Origin: an uncultured Eubacteriales bacterium | GTDB taxonomy: Bacteria > Bacillota > Clostridia > Lachnospirales > Lachnospiraceae | Assembly: GCA_900549105.1 (NCBI GenBank) | Contig: URND01000097.1 | Location: 1-11,607, forward strand | Direction: 5' to 3' | Length of the DNA stretch: 11,607 nucleotides | Shown here: positions 1 through 7,277 of the stretch, piece by piece | Layout of the letters: each line of letters begins with the position of its first letter | How positions within the stretch are numbered: the first letter of the stretch is position 1 | Notes under the pieces: model-generated | What the model was told of the DNA's origin: nothing | The model's database searches: none | The model's input: the letters and a program-made list of their open reading frames with translations, nothing else | Program-made: the position numbers and the translations under genes

Positions 1-10
1 TCATTTGGAG

Positions 11-886
11 CTAGAACATGCCTCCTAATGACTTAATGATTTCAAACACGATAATCGCAAGGTAAGTCAATAAGAAGCACATAAGCATGAGAAACGAAAA
101 AACCCTGATTTTAGGCGGTATTTTCTGGGCCTCACTTTTTAATTTCTGTAATTCAAGCTGTTTAAAATCATGAGCAAGCATCTGGAAATATACCACGCTG
201 TTATCTCCACGCAAAACCCCAATCAGTCCTCTGACAACATCAGACAACATTGGAGAGTTTAACCGTGCTTCAAATCGAGTAAGTGCCGCCTCATAACTGG
301 AGGATCTCATGTCTGCCACAAGTACACCTAGCTCCTCCCCAAATTCCGCACCGGCATTTTTTCTAAAATTCTCTACCATTGAAAGCACATCACGGTTATT
401 CTGCAGCTCCTGTTCAAGATTAGCAACAAAACGTGGCAGTTCGTCTTCAATTGACTTTCTTTTCGTCTTTAACATCTCGTCTGCGCGCTGAATTTCCTTA
501 AAGTAAACCATGACAGCAAGAAACACAATAACAGGTGTTAGGAGCGGAAAAAGAAACAAACACGGAATAATGCCAGCCATCAGTAAACCAGCTTTTGTAA
601 GTGCATACGCCTGATATACTTCCGGTGTCATATTAATCCCTGTTGCTTTCAGCACATTTTTCATTCGGCTTTTCCGATATTCGTCCATTCGGATTACATG
701 AGACAATCTCATGGCTCCTTGCAGTAAAAACGTATCTAACGCCGCCGACCCTTTTTTACTATTTCTTCCCCTGTCCAGTAATGCCTTTTCTGTCTTCATA
801 TATGGCATTTTTAACAAATCCGCTGCCAGGAAGAACATTCCCAGAAAGAGAAATCCTCCAAATAATAACAGTAATAACACTGACAT
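11..886 (-). CDS. tadC: TadC-like type II secretion system F family protein (pilus platform)
   Basis: Predicted integral membrane protein of the Tad/Flp pilus assembly platform, which would work with TadB and the TadA ATPase to polymerise pilin at the cytoplasmic membrane. The 291-aa product has an N-terminal membrane segment (about residues 3-22), a central hydrophobic pair (about 93-128), a charged cytoplasmic stretch (about 130-260) with the helical T2SSF-like region, and a C-terminal membrane segment (about 262-287). This is the layout of TadB/TadC proteins. The ATG at 886 has a strong AGGAGG site that overlaps the last codons of the upstream tadB, so the two are probably translationally coupled. 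It is the second of two consecutive T2SSF-type genes after the motor ATPase, matching the tadA-tadB-tadC order; the symbol rests on that order. A further ATG lies at 4-2 after its stop, so the operon probably continues beyond the left edge. Confidence 0.85.
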   Translation of the reverse strand: MSVLLLLLFGGFLFLGMFFLAADLLKMPYMKTEKALLDRGRNSKKGSAALDTFLLQGAMRLSHVIRMDEYRKSRMKNVLKATGINMTPEVYQAYALTKAGLLMAGIIPCLFLFPLLTPVIVFLAVMVYFKEIQRADEMLKTKRKSIEDELPRFVANLEQELQNNRDVLSMVENFRKNAGAEFGEELGVLVADMRSSSYEAALTRFEARLNSPMLSDVVRGLIGVLRGDNSVVYFQMLAHDFKQLELQKLKSEAQKIPPKIRVFSFLMLMCFLLTYLAIIVFEIIKSLGGMF

Positions 887-890
887 CTCC

Positions 891-1820
891 CTACCTCCTG
901 TATTCTATCGGTTTTGTCAGCCTGACAACGACCGCAGTAGAGACAAAGATGATTGCCGCAGTAATGGCAAGTATCACCTGTCCCATTGGTGTGTGCATCA
1001 AAGTGTCATACCAGCTCTTGTTGAGAAAATAAAGCAGCGGGATATTACCAATCACAAAGATTGCCATCGTGATAAATTCTTTCCTCGGCTCCACAATCAA
1101 ATATTCCAGTTCAGCATTGACGATACGGATATCGCTTAATTTTGTTACGATTGGTGTCAATGTTGTCTTCAAACTCCGATCATACTGACAATCACACAGG
1201 GCATCGCACCATTCGCGGAATACATCATTATCAATTTTCTCCCTCAACTCCTTTAGTGCTTCATGAACATCCGGATTTACTAAGTTGATCCGCACAATAA
1301 AATCCTGGAATACCCTCTGGACTGGCGGATTCAAATACTGAATATTTTCCTCTATCGCAGTTAGAATGTCCTCCGTCCGCAGATAGCCCGTCGTAATAAC
1401 GCTTAATGCTGTCTCCAGCTCTGCGGCTACATTTTTTTTGTAATTACTGGCTGACAGAATTACATACCAAAAAGGGAAGAACATAAATCCAACAGCCATC
1501 ACCGGAGCCAGAAAAAAATTTCCAATCATGATGGCAACCGAGGCCCCCACAGCAAACAACACCAGGGCGGCAGCACAAATAACCGAAAATTGCTTTTCCC
1601 TACCCGTCATTTTAAGTACCTGCTGTGCCTCAATGATTGCCTTTTTCAGAAATCTTGCTTTTTTCCTTTTTGTTACTGTATGGATTTCATTCCGAATATT
1701 CTCAGGTTCTTTTGCCAGAAAGCCGAACAGTCCATCTGTAAATTCTATTGGTCGAATCCCCAAAAGAAGAAATCCACCCACTATCATACCAAGGCATGCA
1801 AGAAGCTGTATACTTGTCAA
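891..1820 (-). CDS. tadB: TadB-like type II secretion system F family protein (pilus platform)
   Basis: Predicted inner platform protein of the Tad pilus machine and partner of TadC and the TadA motor. The 309-aa product has an N-terminal membrane segment (about 5-22), a charged linker rich in Lys/Arg (about 40-75), a central hydrophobic pair (about 78-125), a long cytoplasmic domain (about 126-255) and two C-terminal membrane segments (about 252-270 and 282-302). The start is a TTG at 1820-1818 that overlaps the TGA of tadA (TTGA). It is preceded by GGAGAGGAGG at good spacing; no closer ATG fits. The order directly after tadA and before a second T2SSF protein supports the TadB name. Family assignment is firm; the B versus C identity comes from order and size. 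Confidence 0.85.
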   Translation of the reverse strand: MTSIQLLACLGMIVGGFLLLGIRPIEFTDGLFGFLAKEPENIRNEIHTVTKRKKARFLKKAIIEAQQVLKMTGREKQFSVICAAALVLFAVGASVAIMIGNFFLAPVMAVGFMFFPFWYVILSASNYKKNVAAELETALSVITTGYLRTEDILTAIEENIQYLNPPVQRVFQDFIVRINLVNPDVHEALKELREKIDNDVFREWCDALCDCQYDRSLKTTLTPIVTKLSDIRIVNAELEYLIVEPRKEFITMAIFVIGNIPLLYFLNKSWYDTLMHTPMGQVILAITAAIIFVSTAVVVRLTKPIEYRR

Positions 1821-3310
1821 GATTCCTCTCCTCCCTCTCCCTTTGAACGGAACCGGTTAAGTGTCTCCATTGGCATCCCATTCTCCAGCAAACGCTTATA
1901 AAGCCCATCCGAAATGGAATTCATTACCCTGTGTTTCCCATTAACCACAAAATAATCTCCTTCCAACTGGTTCTCCATGATCTCGTACTGATACAGTGGA
2001 CGATATCTCCGTGTACCGTCAGGCTTTATCTCGCATTCCATAATCTCCATGATTACCCTCTGCCGGTTTTCCAACTGCTTACAAAAGACTATGATAGGGT
2101 ATGCTTCGGTCACATATCCCATCAATGTCTCGTCCGACATATCCACGGCACGCTTACACAAGGACACCATACGGCGGTATGTAGCCTCACACGAATTGGA
2201 ATGGATGGTTGTAACCACCGCCACACCAGTTCTTGCAGCTTCCTGGGCGGCGTTTGCTTCCGCCCCTCTCATTTCTCCGACCACCAGAATATCAGGATTA
2301 AATCGAAGCGCAATATCCAAAAGGGCAATCTGGTCAATTCGCTGCCGGTCATTCTCACTGTCTCTTGTAAGAGTGTGGACAACGGAATTTAACACTTTTC
2401 CACTTTCCTCCCTTATTAGATCAAGTTCACGGCTACCATTTTCAATAGTAAAAATTCTTTTCCGGTCAGGGATTGTAGTAAGCAACCAGCCGGCCACCGT
2501 TGTTTTTCCGGAACTTGTAGCACCTGCAACACACACCGAAATTCCATACCGAATACATTCACTCAAAAAGTCTAACATCTCTCCCGTGGCAGTTCCACCA
2601 GAAATAAAATCCTCCTTTTTCATACTCTGGGGATTTACGATTCGGATTGAAGCGGCAAGACCTACCTCTTCATCTACAACTGGAGTTTTTAACACCGCTA
2701 TACGGATATTTTTAGCCAGTGTTCCAGTCACCACAGGACTTGCATCATCAAGGATAGTTCCTGAAACATGGAGCATCCTGCGGATCACATTAATAGCATG
2801 AGAAGGGCTGTCAAAATGTTCTTCCAACTTTTCAGTCCCACCACCGCTGTACTGGATCTCAATATCCTTCCAGCTATTAATGTCTATTTCTTCCACTCCC
2901 TCTCCAAAAATGTACTTTGTTAGAAAAGAAAACTCCGCCATTTCCGTGTATAGGTTGTCAACAAGTTCCTGATTTGACATTCCCTGAACTGCAACCCGGT
3001 TTTCCTGAACATATTTAGTAATGTAACGCTTCATCTGCCTTTTTACATCATCATTATTTCCATCAGTCAAAAGGGAGCTGTAACGGCTGGCAATGTGTTC
3101 CTGTACCTCCTGTAGCACCGTTGCAAAATCTTTCCCCTCCACGGCTGCAAAAAAGAGGTCATCTGCACTCTTACTCACCACTTCTACCGGCTCTCTTGCA
3201 ACCGGCTCCACTGGGGCTGCCTGTGTTGGCATAAGTTCCTGCATCCGCGAACCCCACTCTGAATTTTTTCCCTCATTAAATACTCCTCGCGTCTTTCTTT
3301 CCCCTAACAT
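1817..3310 (-). CDS. tadA: TadA/CpaF-type secretion ATPase
   Basis: Motor ATPase of the Tad pilus, from the type II/IV secretion GspE/VirB11 superfamily, CpaF branch. It hydrolyses ATP as a cytoplasmic hexamer to drive pilin assembly through TadB/TadC. In the 497-aa product I see an extended N-terminal region (1-110), the N-terminal ring domain (about 120-235), Walker A GATSSGKT (263-270), an Asp-box region around TIENGSREL (288-296), Walker B ILVVGEMRG (341-349) and a His box TTIHSNS (367-373). All catalytic motifs are intact. The first ATG at 3310 overlaps the end of the TadZ-like gene by 7 bp and has AAGGAGG a few bases upstream, within that gene's last codons. Coupled translation is likely. 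The first 50 residues look unstructured and rich in Pro, Glu and Ala. Confidence 0.93.
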   Translation of the reverse strand: MLGERKTRGVFNEGKNSEWGSRMQELMPTQAAPVEPVAREPVEVVSKSADDLFFAAVEGKDFATVLQEVQEHIASRYSSLLTDGNNDDVKRQMKRYITKYVQENRVAVQGMSNQELVDNLYTEMAEFSFLTKYIFGEGVEEIDINSWKDIEIQYSGGGTEKLEEHFDSPSHAINVIRRMLHVSGTILDDASPVVTGTLAKNIRIAVLKTPVVDEEVGLAASIRIVNPQSMKKEDFISGGTATGEMLDFLSECIRYGISVCVAGATSSGKTTVAGWLLTTIPDRKRIFTIENGSRELDLIREESGKVLNSVVHTLTRDSENDRQRIDQIALLDIALRFNPDILVVGEMRGAEANAAQEAARTGVAVVTTIHSNSCEATYRRMVSLCKRAVDMSDETLMGYVTEAYPIIVFCKQLENRQRVIMEIMECEIKPDGTRRYRPLYQYEIMENQLEGDYFVVNGKHRVMNSISDGLYKRLLENGMPMETLNRFRSKGEGGEES

Positions 3311-4116
3311 CCATATACCTCCTTAACAATCTTATCTATTTCATTTTTAAAACCACGGCTTTTTTTCCCCTCCAGACCAATCAACAAATTCCCAGCCATC
3401 CCCTGTTCCGTAACTTCGGATGCAGACGGAATCTGAAAACTTACTTTTCCAAGCACCTGTTCCATGTGGTTAATGGCTTCCTGCCCCTTTATGTTGTTGA
3501 TCGTTTTTAAATGCCTCTCTATTCTCCATTTTGGTTCCTGAAGTAACGGTAACTGACTTGCCAGGTAACTGATAGATTTAAGGTCGCAATTTACTATCTG
3601 CAGAACAGCATCTGCTTCCATTAGAGAAACTGCCGATAAAATATCGTTAGATATATAACTGCTACAGTCAATAATAATGTATGAGGACAATTCCCGCAGC
3701 CCTGTAAGAAATTCCAAAGCCTGTTCCGCTTCATAGGGGGCATAGCTGTATTCATTTTCCCCTCTTAACATGCCAAGCATTGCCAGATACTTTATTTTTT
3801 TGTGGACAATACAGTTTTCTTCTATAAGCCCTTTTGTAACATGTGGCGCTGCCAGTACATTGCCAAGGGACCATATGTTTTCTAACTCGTCCATTGGACA
3901 GATACAAGGCATCATGGGTAAAGTCATATCGGACAGCACAAGAATTACATTTTTCTTCTTTTCCGCTAAGTGTTTTGCAATCTTCACAGAAACCGTAGTC
4001 TTTCCGCATCCAGGGCTACCCCAGACAGCCAGTATCTGGGCCTGATGTTTTCCCACCTCATGCACTTCCTCGCTCTCAGGCTGATTTGCGCGCTTTTTGA
4101 TTTTAAAGTTCAGCAT
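3304..4116 (-). CDS. TadZ/CpaE-like P-loop ATPase (pilus localisation)
   Basis: Predicted cytoplasmic P-loop ATPase of the MinD/ParA-like group. TadZ/CpaE proteins of this kind position the Tad machine at the cell pole or membrane. The 270-aa product has Walker A GSPGCGKTT at residues 33-41, a hydrophobic strand ending in ILVLSDMT (58-65) and a second strand IIIDCSSYI (147-155) where ParA/MinD proteins have a DxxG-type motif. Walker A is the canonical GxxxxGKT: the extra Lys that marks the deviant ParA/MinD P-loop (KGGxGKT) is absent. The N-terminal receiver-like domain of many CpaE proteins is also missing. Its place between the cpaB-like and tadA genes is what identifies it. The ATG directly abuts the TAA of the upstream gene (TAAATG). 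Confidence 0.75.
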   Translation of the reverse strand: MLNFKIKKRANQPESEEVHEVGKHQAQILAVWGSPGCGKTTVSVKIAKHLAEKKKNVILVLSDMTLPMMPCICPMDELENIWSLGNVLAAPHVTKGLIEENCIVHKKIKYLAMLGMLRGENEYSYAPYEAEQALEFLTGLRELSSYIIIDCSSYISNDILSAVSLMEADAVLQIVNCDLKSISYLASQLPLLQEPKWRIERHLKTINNIKGQEAINHMEQVLGKVSFQIPSASEVTEQGMAGNLLIGLEGKKSRGFKNEIDKIVKEVYGC

Positions 4117-4908
4117 TTATTCTGCACTCCCTTCTATCTGTTCCTCGGGCTGTCCAGTTTCCGCTTCCGCCGCCTCCGTTTCCGGCGGGTAAAGTTCCTG
4201 CAAAGCATGTTCCTGCTCTGTAATAAACTTTGCTGCATTTTCTTTTGTTCCCCTGTATACAAGAGATATGTGCAGGTTCCCGTCCTTCTCCATCATGGCG
4301 AGTATCCTGCTCTGTTCCGGTGTTGCCAAGAGTGTCACCGTACTGGGCAGTTCCTTTTCCTCCGGGTCTTCTTCTCCTGTATTGGCATCGTAGCCACTGC
4401 CTGCAGTTACAGCAATAACTTCGACATATTTGAGTTCGGGAGGAATCACTGTTTCGCCTTGCTTCTGGTAGTCCGGTGCAATCACAGATACAATATCACC
4501 AGATTTGAGTTTTCCGGATAACCCCGTTGCAAAAGATTTGACCGACACGGATATTGCCTGTTTCTCTCCTGATAAATTATATAAGTAGGCATTCTCCGCA
4601 GCCGGTTCGTCTGCGACCTTGCTATTAATGATATAATCGCCTGGAGCCATATCTGCAGATGCATATTTCCCAATGACATTTTCTTTATTTTTCATGACTT
4701 CAGACGGCAGATTTAAACTTCCCACCTCAACAGTCCTGACCATATCGCCAGTGATTTTATCCCCGATTTTTATATCCTTTACCACCCGCACGATTTCTAC
4801 CTTTTTACTGACCTCTTTATTAAATAAAGGGGTAACTCCGAAGCAAATGAGCAGTGATACCACAATGCATATTACTCCAAGCACGGTACGGCTTTTTAAT
4901 ATTTTCAT
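4117..4908 (-). CDS. cpaB: CpaB/RcpC-like SAF-domain pilus assembly protein
   Basis: Predicted membrane-anchored extracytoplasmic protein of the Tad locus, CpaB/RcpC family. In Gram-negatives these act with the outer-membrane secretin; in Gram-positives, which lack one, the role is unclear and may be in pilus passage through the wall. The 263-aa product has one N-terminal membrane anchor (about 9-28). An SAF domain (about 37-105) follows, with the typical pattern of VVKDIKIGDKIT, then LPSEVM and later ADMAPGDYI. A CpaB-like C-terminal domain (about 112-220) is followed by an acidic Glu/Ala/Pro-rich tail (about 235-263). The ATG at 4908 has only a weak, distant AAGGA site, unlike its neighbours, and a hairpin lies in the gap just upstream. 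Confidence 0.85.
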   Translation of the reverse strand: MKILKSRTVLGVICIVVSLLICFGVTPLFNKEVSKKVEIVRVVKDIKIGDKITGDMVRTVEVGSLNLPSEVMKNKENVIGKYASADMAPGDYIINSKVADEPAAENAYLYNLSGEKQAISVSVKSFATGLSGKLKSGDIVSVIAPDYQKQGETVIPPELKYVEVIAVTAGSGYDANTGEEDPEEKELPSTVTLLATPEQSRILAMMEKDGNLHISLVYRGTKENAAKFITEQEHALQELYPPETEAAEAETGQPEEQIEGSAE

Positions 4909-4955
4909 ACTTATTATCCATTCCTTTCAATCAAATCAAAATTATCGTTTTAAAT

Positions 4956-4976
4956 GCGGCAGGGAATACCTGCCGC
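4956..4976 (-). other. Strong hairpin in the tad operon without a U tract
   Basis: GCGGCAGG (4956-4963) pairs perfectly with CCTGCCGC (4969-4976) around a 5-nt loop. On the minus strand it lies just after the stop of the 36-aa peptide and about 50 nt before cpaB. It is followed by AT-rich sequence but no run of T, so it is not a standard intrinsic terminator. An RNA processing or stabilising hairpin separating the pilin and peptidase message from the downstream machine genes is possible; this role is inferred. Confidence 0.5.
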
Positions 4977-4981
4977 CGTGA

Positions 4982-5092
4982 TTACCTCACTAAGTATCTC
5001 TTTTTCCTCCGGCATCTGTAAAATGCCAGGACAGCACCCACAAAGGTAATTGGAGCCGCTACACAAATACAATAAAATGCTTTTCTTTTCAT
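4982..5092 (-). CDS. 36-aa single-span membrane peptide in the tad operon
   Basis: Short gene encoding 36 residues: a basic N-terminus (MKRK), one hydrophobic span at about residues 6-25 and a highly basic tail (RCRRKKRYLVR). The ATG at 5092-5090 has an excellent AGGAGG exactly 5 nt upstream. That site begins at the stop codon of the prepilin peptidase gene, so it is embedded in the operon and probably coupled. I do not recognise a family. The basic C-terminus suggests it faces the cytoplasm. It could be a small accessory factor of pilin processing or of the platform, but nothing in the sequence proves that. The ribosome binding site, the operon position and the coherent membrane topology are the reasons for calling it. 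Confidence 0.65.
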   Translation of the reverse strand: MKRKAFYCICVAAPITFVGAVLAFYRCRRKKRYLVR

Positions 5093-5101
5093 TCCATCCT
5101 C

Positions 5102-5509
5102 CTATCCAATCAAATACCCCGCTGCACACCCAGCCGATAAAAAGGGTACTAACGGCACTGCGATAACCTGGGTTTTCTTACATATTTTCAAAAACACAGA
5201 ATAAGCAAGTACCAGTAATAATCCCAAAATAGTTGCAAAAATCCCTGCTGGAAGTCCCAGGACAAGTCCTGCGGCTGCCATCAGTTTGATATCACCGCCC
5301 CCCATTCCTCCGCAAAAAACTGCTGCAAGAAGAAATGGGAGTGCGCTGAAAATCCCCCATAACTGTTCTGGACGAAAAGAAATAGCGGCGGTTAATGCAA
5401 TTAGCATACATAACAGATCCGGCACGATTCTCTTCTTTAAGTCCGTGACAGATGCCAGCAAAAGCAACAGCAAAAATACAATTGTTTGAACTGCCTTTCT
5501 ATCCAGCAT
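5102..5509 (-). CDS. Prepilin peptidase, A24 family (CpaA/TadV-like)
   Basis: Membrane aspartic protease expected to remove the leader from the Flp-like prepilin encoded just upstream. The 135-aa product is the short CpaA/TadV type, without the N-terminal methyltransferase domain of PilD. Both catalytic aspartates of the family are visible: D23 in SVTDLKKR and D73 in GMGGGDIKL, the signature GxGD motif. Hydrophobic spans cover about 8-21, 31-46, 54-66, 76-108 and 115-134. The ATG at 5509 overlaps the end of the pilin gene by 11 bp and has no clear ribosome site of its own, so it is likely translated by coupling. A strong AGGAGG at its stop serves the next small gene. Confidence 0.88.
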   Translation of the reverse strand: MLDRKAVQTIVFLLLLLLASVTDLKKRIVPDLLCMLIALTAAISFRPEQLWGIFSALPFLLAAVFCGGMGGGDIKLMAAAGLVLGLPAGIFATILGLLLVLAYSVFLKICKKTQVIAVPLVPFLSAGCAAGYLIG

Positions 5510-5720
5510 AGTTAAACATTTCAGTAATACGCCGTGTTAATGTTGGCAGCACTGTATCACCAAACAGTGCATACAGCCCTGCCAGAAGCAGCGCTCCAAT
5601 CACAACAGCCATTAAAATTTTGATGGCCGTATCAACGAACCCCTCCGCCTTATTGTTGTTAATAGCCGCTTTTACCTTCATTACCTTAGCGATCAGATAG
5701 TTTCTCATCTTTGTTTTCAT
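5499..5720 (-). CDS. Flp-like major prepilin
   Basis: Likely structural pilin of the Tad locus. The 73-aa product has a long basic leader (residues 1-27), a probable cleavage site after Gly27 (NNKAEG|FVDTAIKI), one hydrophobic helix (about 32-53) and a short exposed tail. This layout matches short Flp/TadE-like proteins of Clostridia; I believe similar ones are filed as DUF6133, from memory. It departs from classical Flp pilins: the residue at +5 of the mature form is Ala, not the usual Glu, and the nearest acid is Asp at +3. The ATG at 5720 has AGGAGG at good spacing; the ATG at 5708 is less well placed. First gene after the terminator at 5761-5789 and followed directly by the peptidase. Confidence 0.8.
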   Translation of the reverse strand: MKTKMRNYLIAKVMKVKAAINNNKAEGFVDTAIKILMAVVIGALLLAGLYALFGDTVLPTLTRRITEMFNYAG

Positions 5721-5760
5721 TTACATACCTCCTACTGGTTTTCTAATTTAATTGATTTTC

Positions 5761-5789
5761 AAAAATAAAAACGGACTGAAGATCAGCCC
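5761..5789 (-). terminator. Rho-independent terminator between the small-gene unit and the tad operon
   Basis: On the minus strand GGGCTGA (5789-5783) pairs with TCAGTCC (5779-5773) with one G-U pair and a 3-nt loop. It is followed by GTTTTTATTTTT. It lies 40 nt after the stop of the 5829-6140 gene and about 40 nt before the pilin start. The stem is only 7 bp, so read-through into the pilus genes is plausible. Confidence 0.75.
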
Positions 5790-5828
5790 ATTCCATGTGT
5801 TTTTCTTAATACCCGCGCCATCATACTC

Positions 5829-6140
5829 TCAGCGGACTGCCCTGTTATTTTTACTCTTGATCGGGGCATTAACAAATTCCTGCAAGCCATGACCGCACGG
5901 TACGTACTGCCTGCGGTTTTCTTCACATAGAAAAATATCATATTTCTTGCCGCCGGCAGCTTTATAAAAAGCTTCATAATCATATGCATATTTTCTCCAT
6001 GGTTCATCAGTGGATGTCATCCCTAGTTCCCGGTCATCCCGCAGTTTGCATGCGCGTTCCATAAAATCGCCATCTTTATCCTCAAATGTCCTTAATGGAT
6101 AAAAATGATATCCACCATACTCAAAACTTTTTTTATCCAA
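5829..6140 (-). CDS. Small protein of unknown function typical of mobile elements
   Basis: 103-aa soluble protein. It opens with FEYGGYHFYPLRTF and continues with a charged region containing RDDRELG (about 34-40). Then come an aromatic segment YDYEAFYKAAGG and KYDIFLCEENRRQYVPCG, ending in a basic tail. From memory, this YGGYHF...DREL...FY.A...DIF..EN..YVP pattern recurs in small proteins carried by Firmicutes integrative elements and plasmids; its function is not known to me. The start is TTG at 6140-6138, preceded by AAAGGGGAAACCG; no ATG is available upstream before an in-frame stop. A terminator follows 40 nt after its stop. A competing 74-codon frame at 5783-6007 runs into that terminator and looks like a shadow. 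Confidence 0.65.
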   Translation of the reverse strand: MDKKSFEYGGYHFYPLRTFEDKDGDFMERACKLRDDRELGMTSTDEPWRKYAYDYEAFYKAAGGKKYDIFLCEENRRQYVPCGHGLQEFVNAPIKSKNNRAVR

Positions 6141-6190
6141 CGGTTTCCCCTTTTCTGCTAAAGTTCAGTAACCCACTCAAGTCATTTCCC

Positions 6191-6250
6191 TTACGATTTA
6201 GGTTCGTCACGAATCCGGTTCATCTTCACGCCCTTCCTGCCTGTCAGCAT
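6191..6250 (-). CDS. Doubtful micro-ORF (10 or 19 aa) ending in RIRDEPKS
   Basis: Between the radical SAM gene and the 103-aa gene there is a short frame: ATG at 6250 gives 19 residues, ATG at 6223 gives 10 (MNRIRDEPKS). The inner ATG has AGGAAGG 8 nt upstream; the outer has no ribosome site. The frame stays open upstream of the outer ATG for 10 further codons. It may be a very short peptide, the remnant of a longer gene, or chance. I do not assign a function. Confidence 0.25.
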   Translation of the reverse strand: MLTGRKGVKMNRIRDEPKS

Positions 6251-6288
6251 ATATTTAAAGGAACTTTCATTTCCACTTCTTTATTTCA

Positions 6289-7164
6289 TCATCCGTTATG
6301 TAATCGCAGATTACAGCAATCATCCTTATTTGGATTGAAGTTATCTCTCCAATACTCATAATGTTCTGTTACATCTTCGCAAACTGTTATCTCCGGTATC
6401 CTGATCTTCTTGATGATTTCCATCTTTTTTTCCAGTGGTAAGTGGCAGTATCCTCCTTGTTTTAACCTGTACCCACTGAAATCAACATCGTGCAGCCAGC
6501 TCTTGATCCAGCTATTGACACGCAAAAATTCCACAACACAGCGATTGATCCCTAATGAATTTAGGCTGTCAAAGTCCATGAAATCCTCAATCAAGGGGCT
6601 TAACCGGATTGACACATCATATCCCGCAGATTGCAATTTTTTTATTGCCTCTACTCTTTTTGATGGGATACTTGCTTTTTCATAGGTCAAAGCCTTGTTA
6701 TCATCTAAAGTCGTGACCGTGATTTGTATATGGGCCAGATCCTTGTCCAAAATTTCCAGATATTCGGGCTGTGCGATCAAATGGGATTTTGTTACAATCA
6801 GATATCCAACACCACACCGGTTCATTTCACAGATTGTCTCATAAGTCACATGATGTTCCGCTTCAAAAGGCTGAAAGCAGTCTGTCATTCCACCCATGCG
6901 CAGGATGGTTCCCGGAGGTATCTTCCGAATCTTCCTCTTAATCTTATCAATATCTGCGATGCTCGGCGCTGATGGGTTCCAAAATCCACGAAAAGACAGA
7001 AGTGACCGTGCATAACAATAATCACAATCGTGCTGACAGCCACATCCATACGTATCCAGTCGTACACTGTATTTGCATTTGTCTCCTTCGTTACCTCTTA
7101 CTTTTTTGTAAAAACTCTTATATTCGCTTCCTATTCCTCCTCTTCTTTTCAATTGGTTGGTCAA
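6289..7164 (-). CDS. Radical SAM protein, spore photoproduct lyase-like (COG1533 type)
   Basis: Predicted iron-sulfur radical SAM enzyme of the SplB-like group; substrate unknown. In the 291-aa product the cluster motif C-x3-C-x2-C is C43-QHD-C47-DY-C50, followed by YAR. GGMTDCFQPFE (about 90-100) and DLAHIQITVTTLDD (about 142-155) lie further into the barrel. The sequence resembles COG1533 proteins often found in Firmicutes phages and mobile elements rather than true sporulation SplB. The only starts are TTG at 7164 and TTG at 7152; an in-frame TAA lies further upstream with no ATG between. Neither has a good ribosome site, while AGAGGAGG sits just inside the coding frame, so the N-terminus is uncertain. 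It follows a terminator and has its own candidate promoter, so it is likely a separate unit. Confidence 0.8.
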   Translation of the reverse strand: MTNQLKRRGGIGSEYKSFYKKVRGNEGDKCKYSVRLDTYGCGCQHDCDYCYARSLLSFRGFWNPSAPSIADIDKIKRKIRKIPPGTILRMGGMTDCFQPFEAEHHVTYETICEMNRCGVGYLIVTKSHLIAQPEYLEILDKDLAHIQITVTTLDDNKALTYEKASIPSKRVEAIKKLQSAGYDVSIRLSPLIEDFMDFDSLNSLGINRCVVEFLRVNSWIKSWLHDVDFSGYRLKQGGYCHLPLEKKMEIIKKIRIPEITVCEDVTEHYEYWRDNFNPNKDDCCNLRLHNG

Positions 7165-7277
7165 CTTATTAATCTTTGGAAATGGTTCCCTTTATTGCGG
7201 AGTGTAGTACCGCCCTACAATCTCCTGGTAAAGCATCCAGACATGTTCTTTACACTACCCCGCTTCATTTATTTTTC

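Noticed and set aside
2049..2801. 250-codon plus-strand frame opposite tadA
   Set aside because: It is antisense to the conserved motifs of tadA, has no family-like sequence and no convincing ribosome site; a codon-bias shadow.
3970..4521. 183-codon plus-strand frame opposite the TadZ-like and cpaB genes
   Set aside because: It is rich in Phe, Leu and Cys as expected of an antisense shadow and crosses two well-supported genes.
5783..6007. 74-codon minus-strand frame overlapping the 103-aa gene
   Set aside because: It runs into the stem of the terminator at 5761-5789 and the overlapping 103-aa frame shows the more protein-like, family-like sequence.
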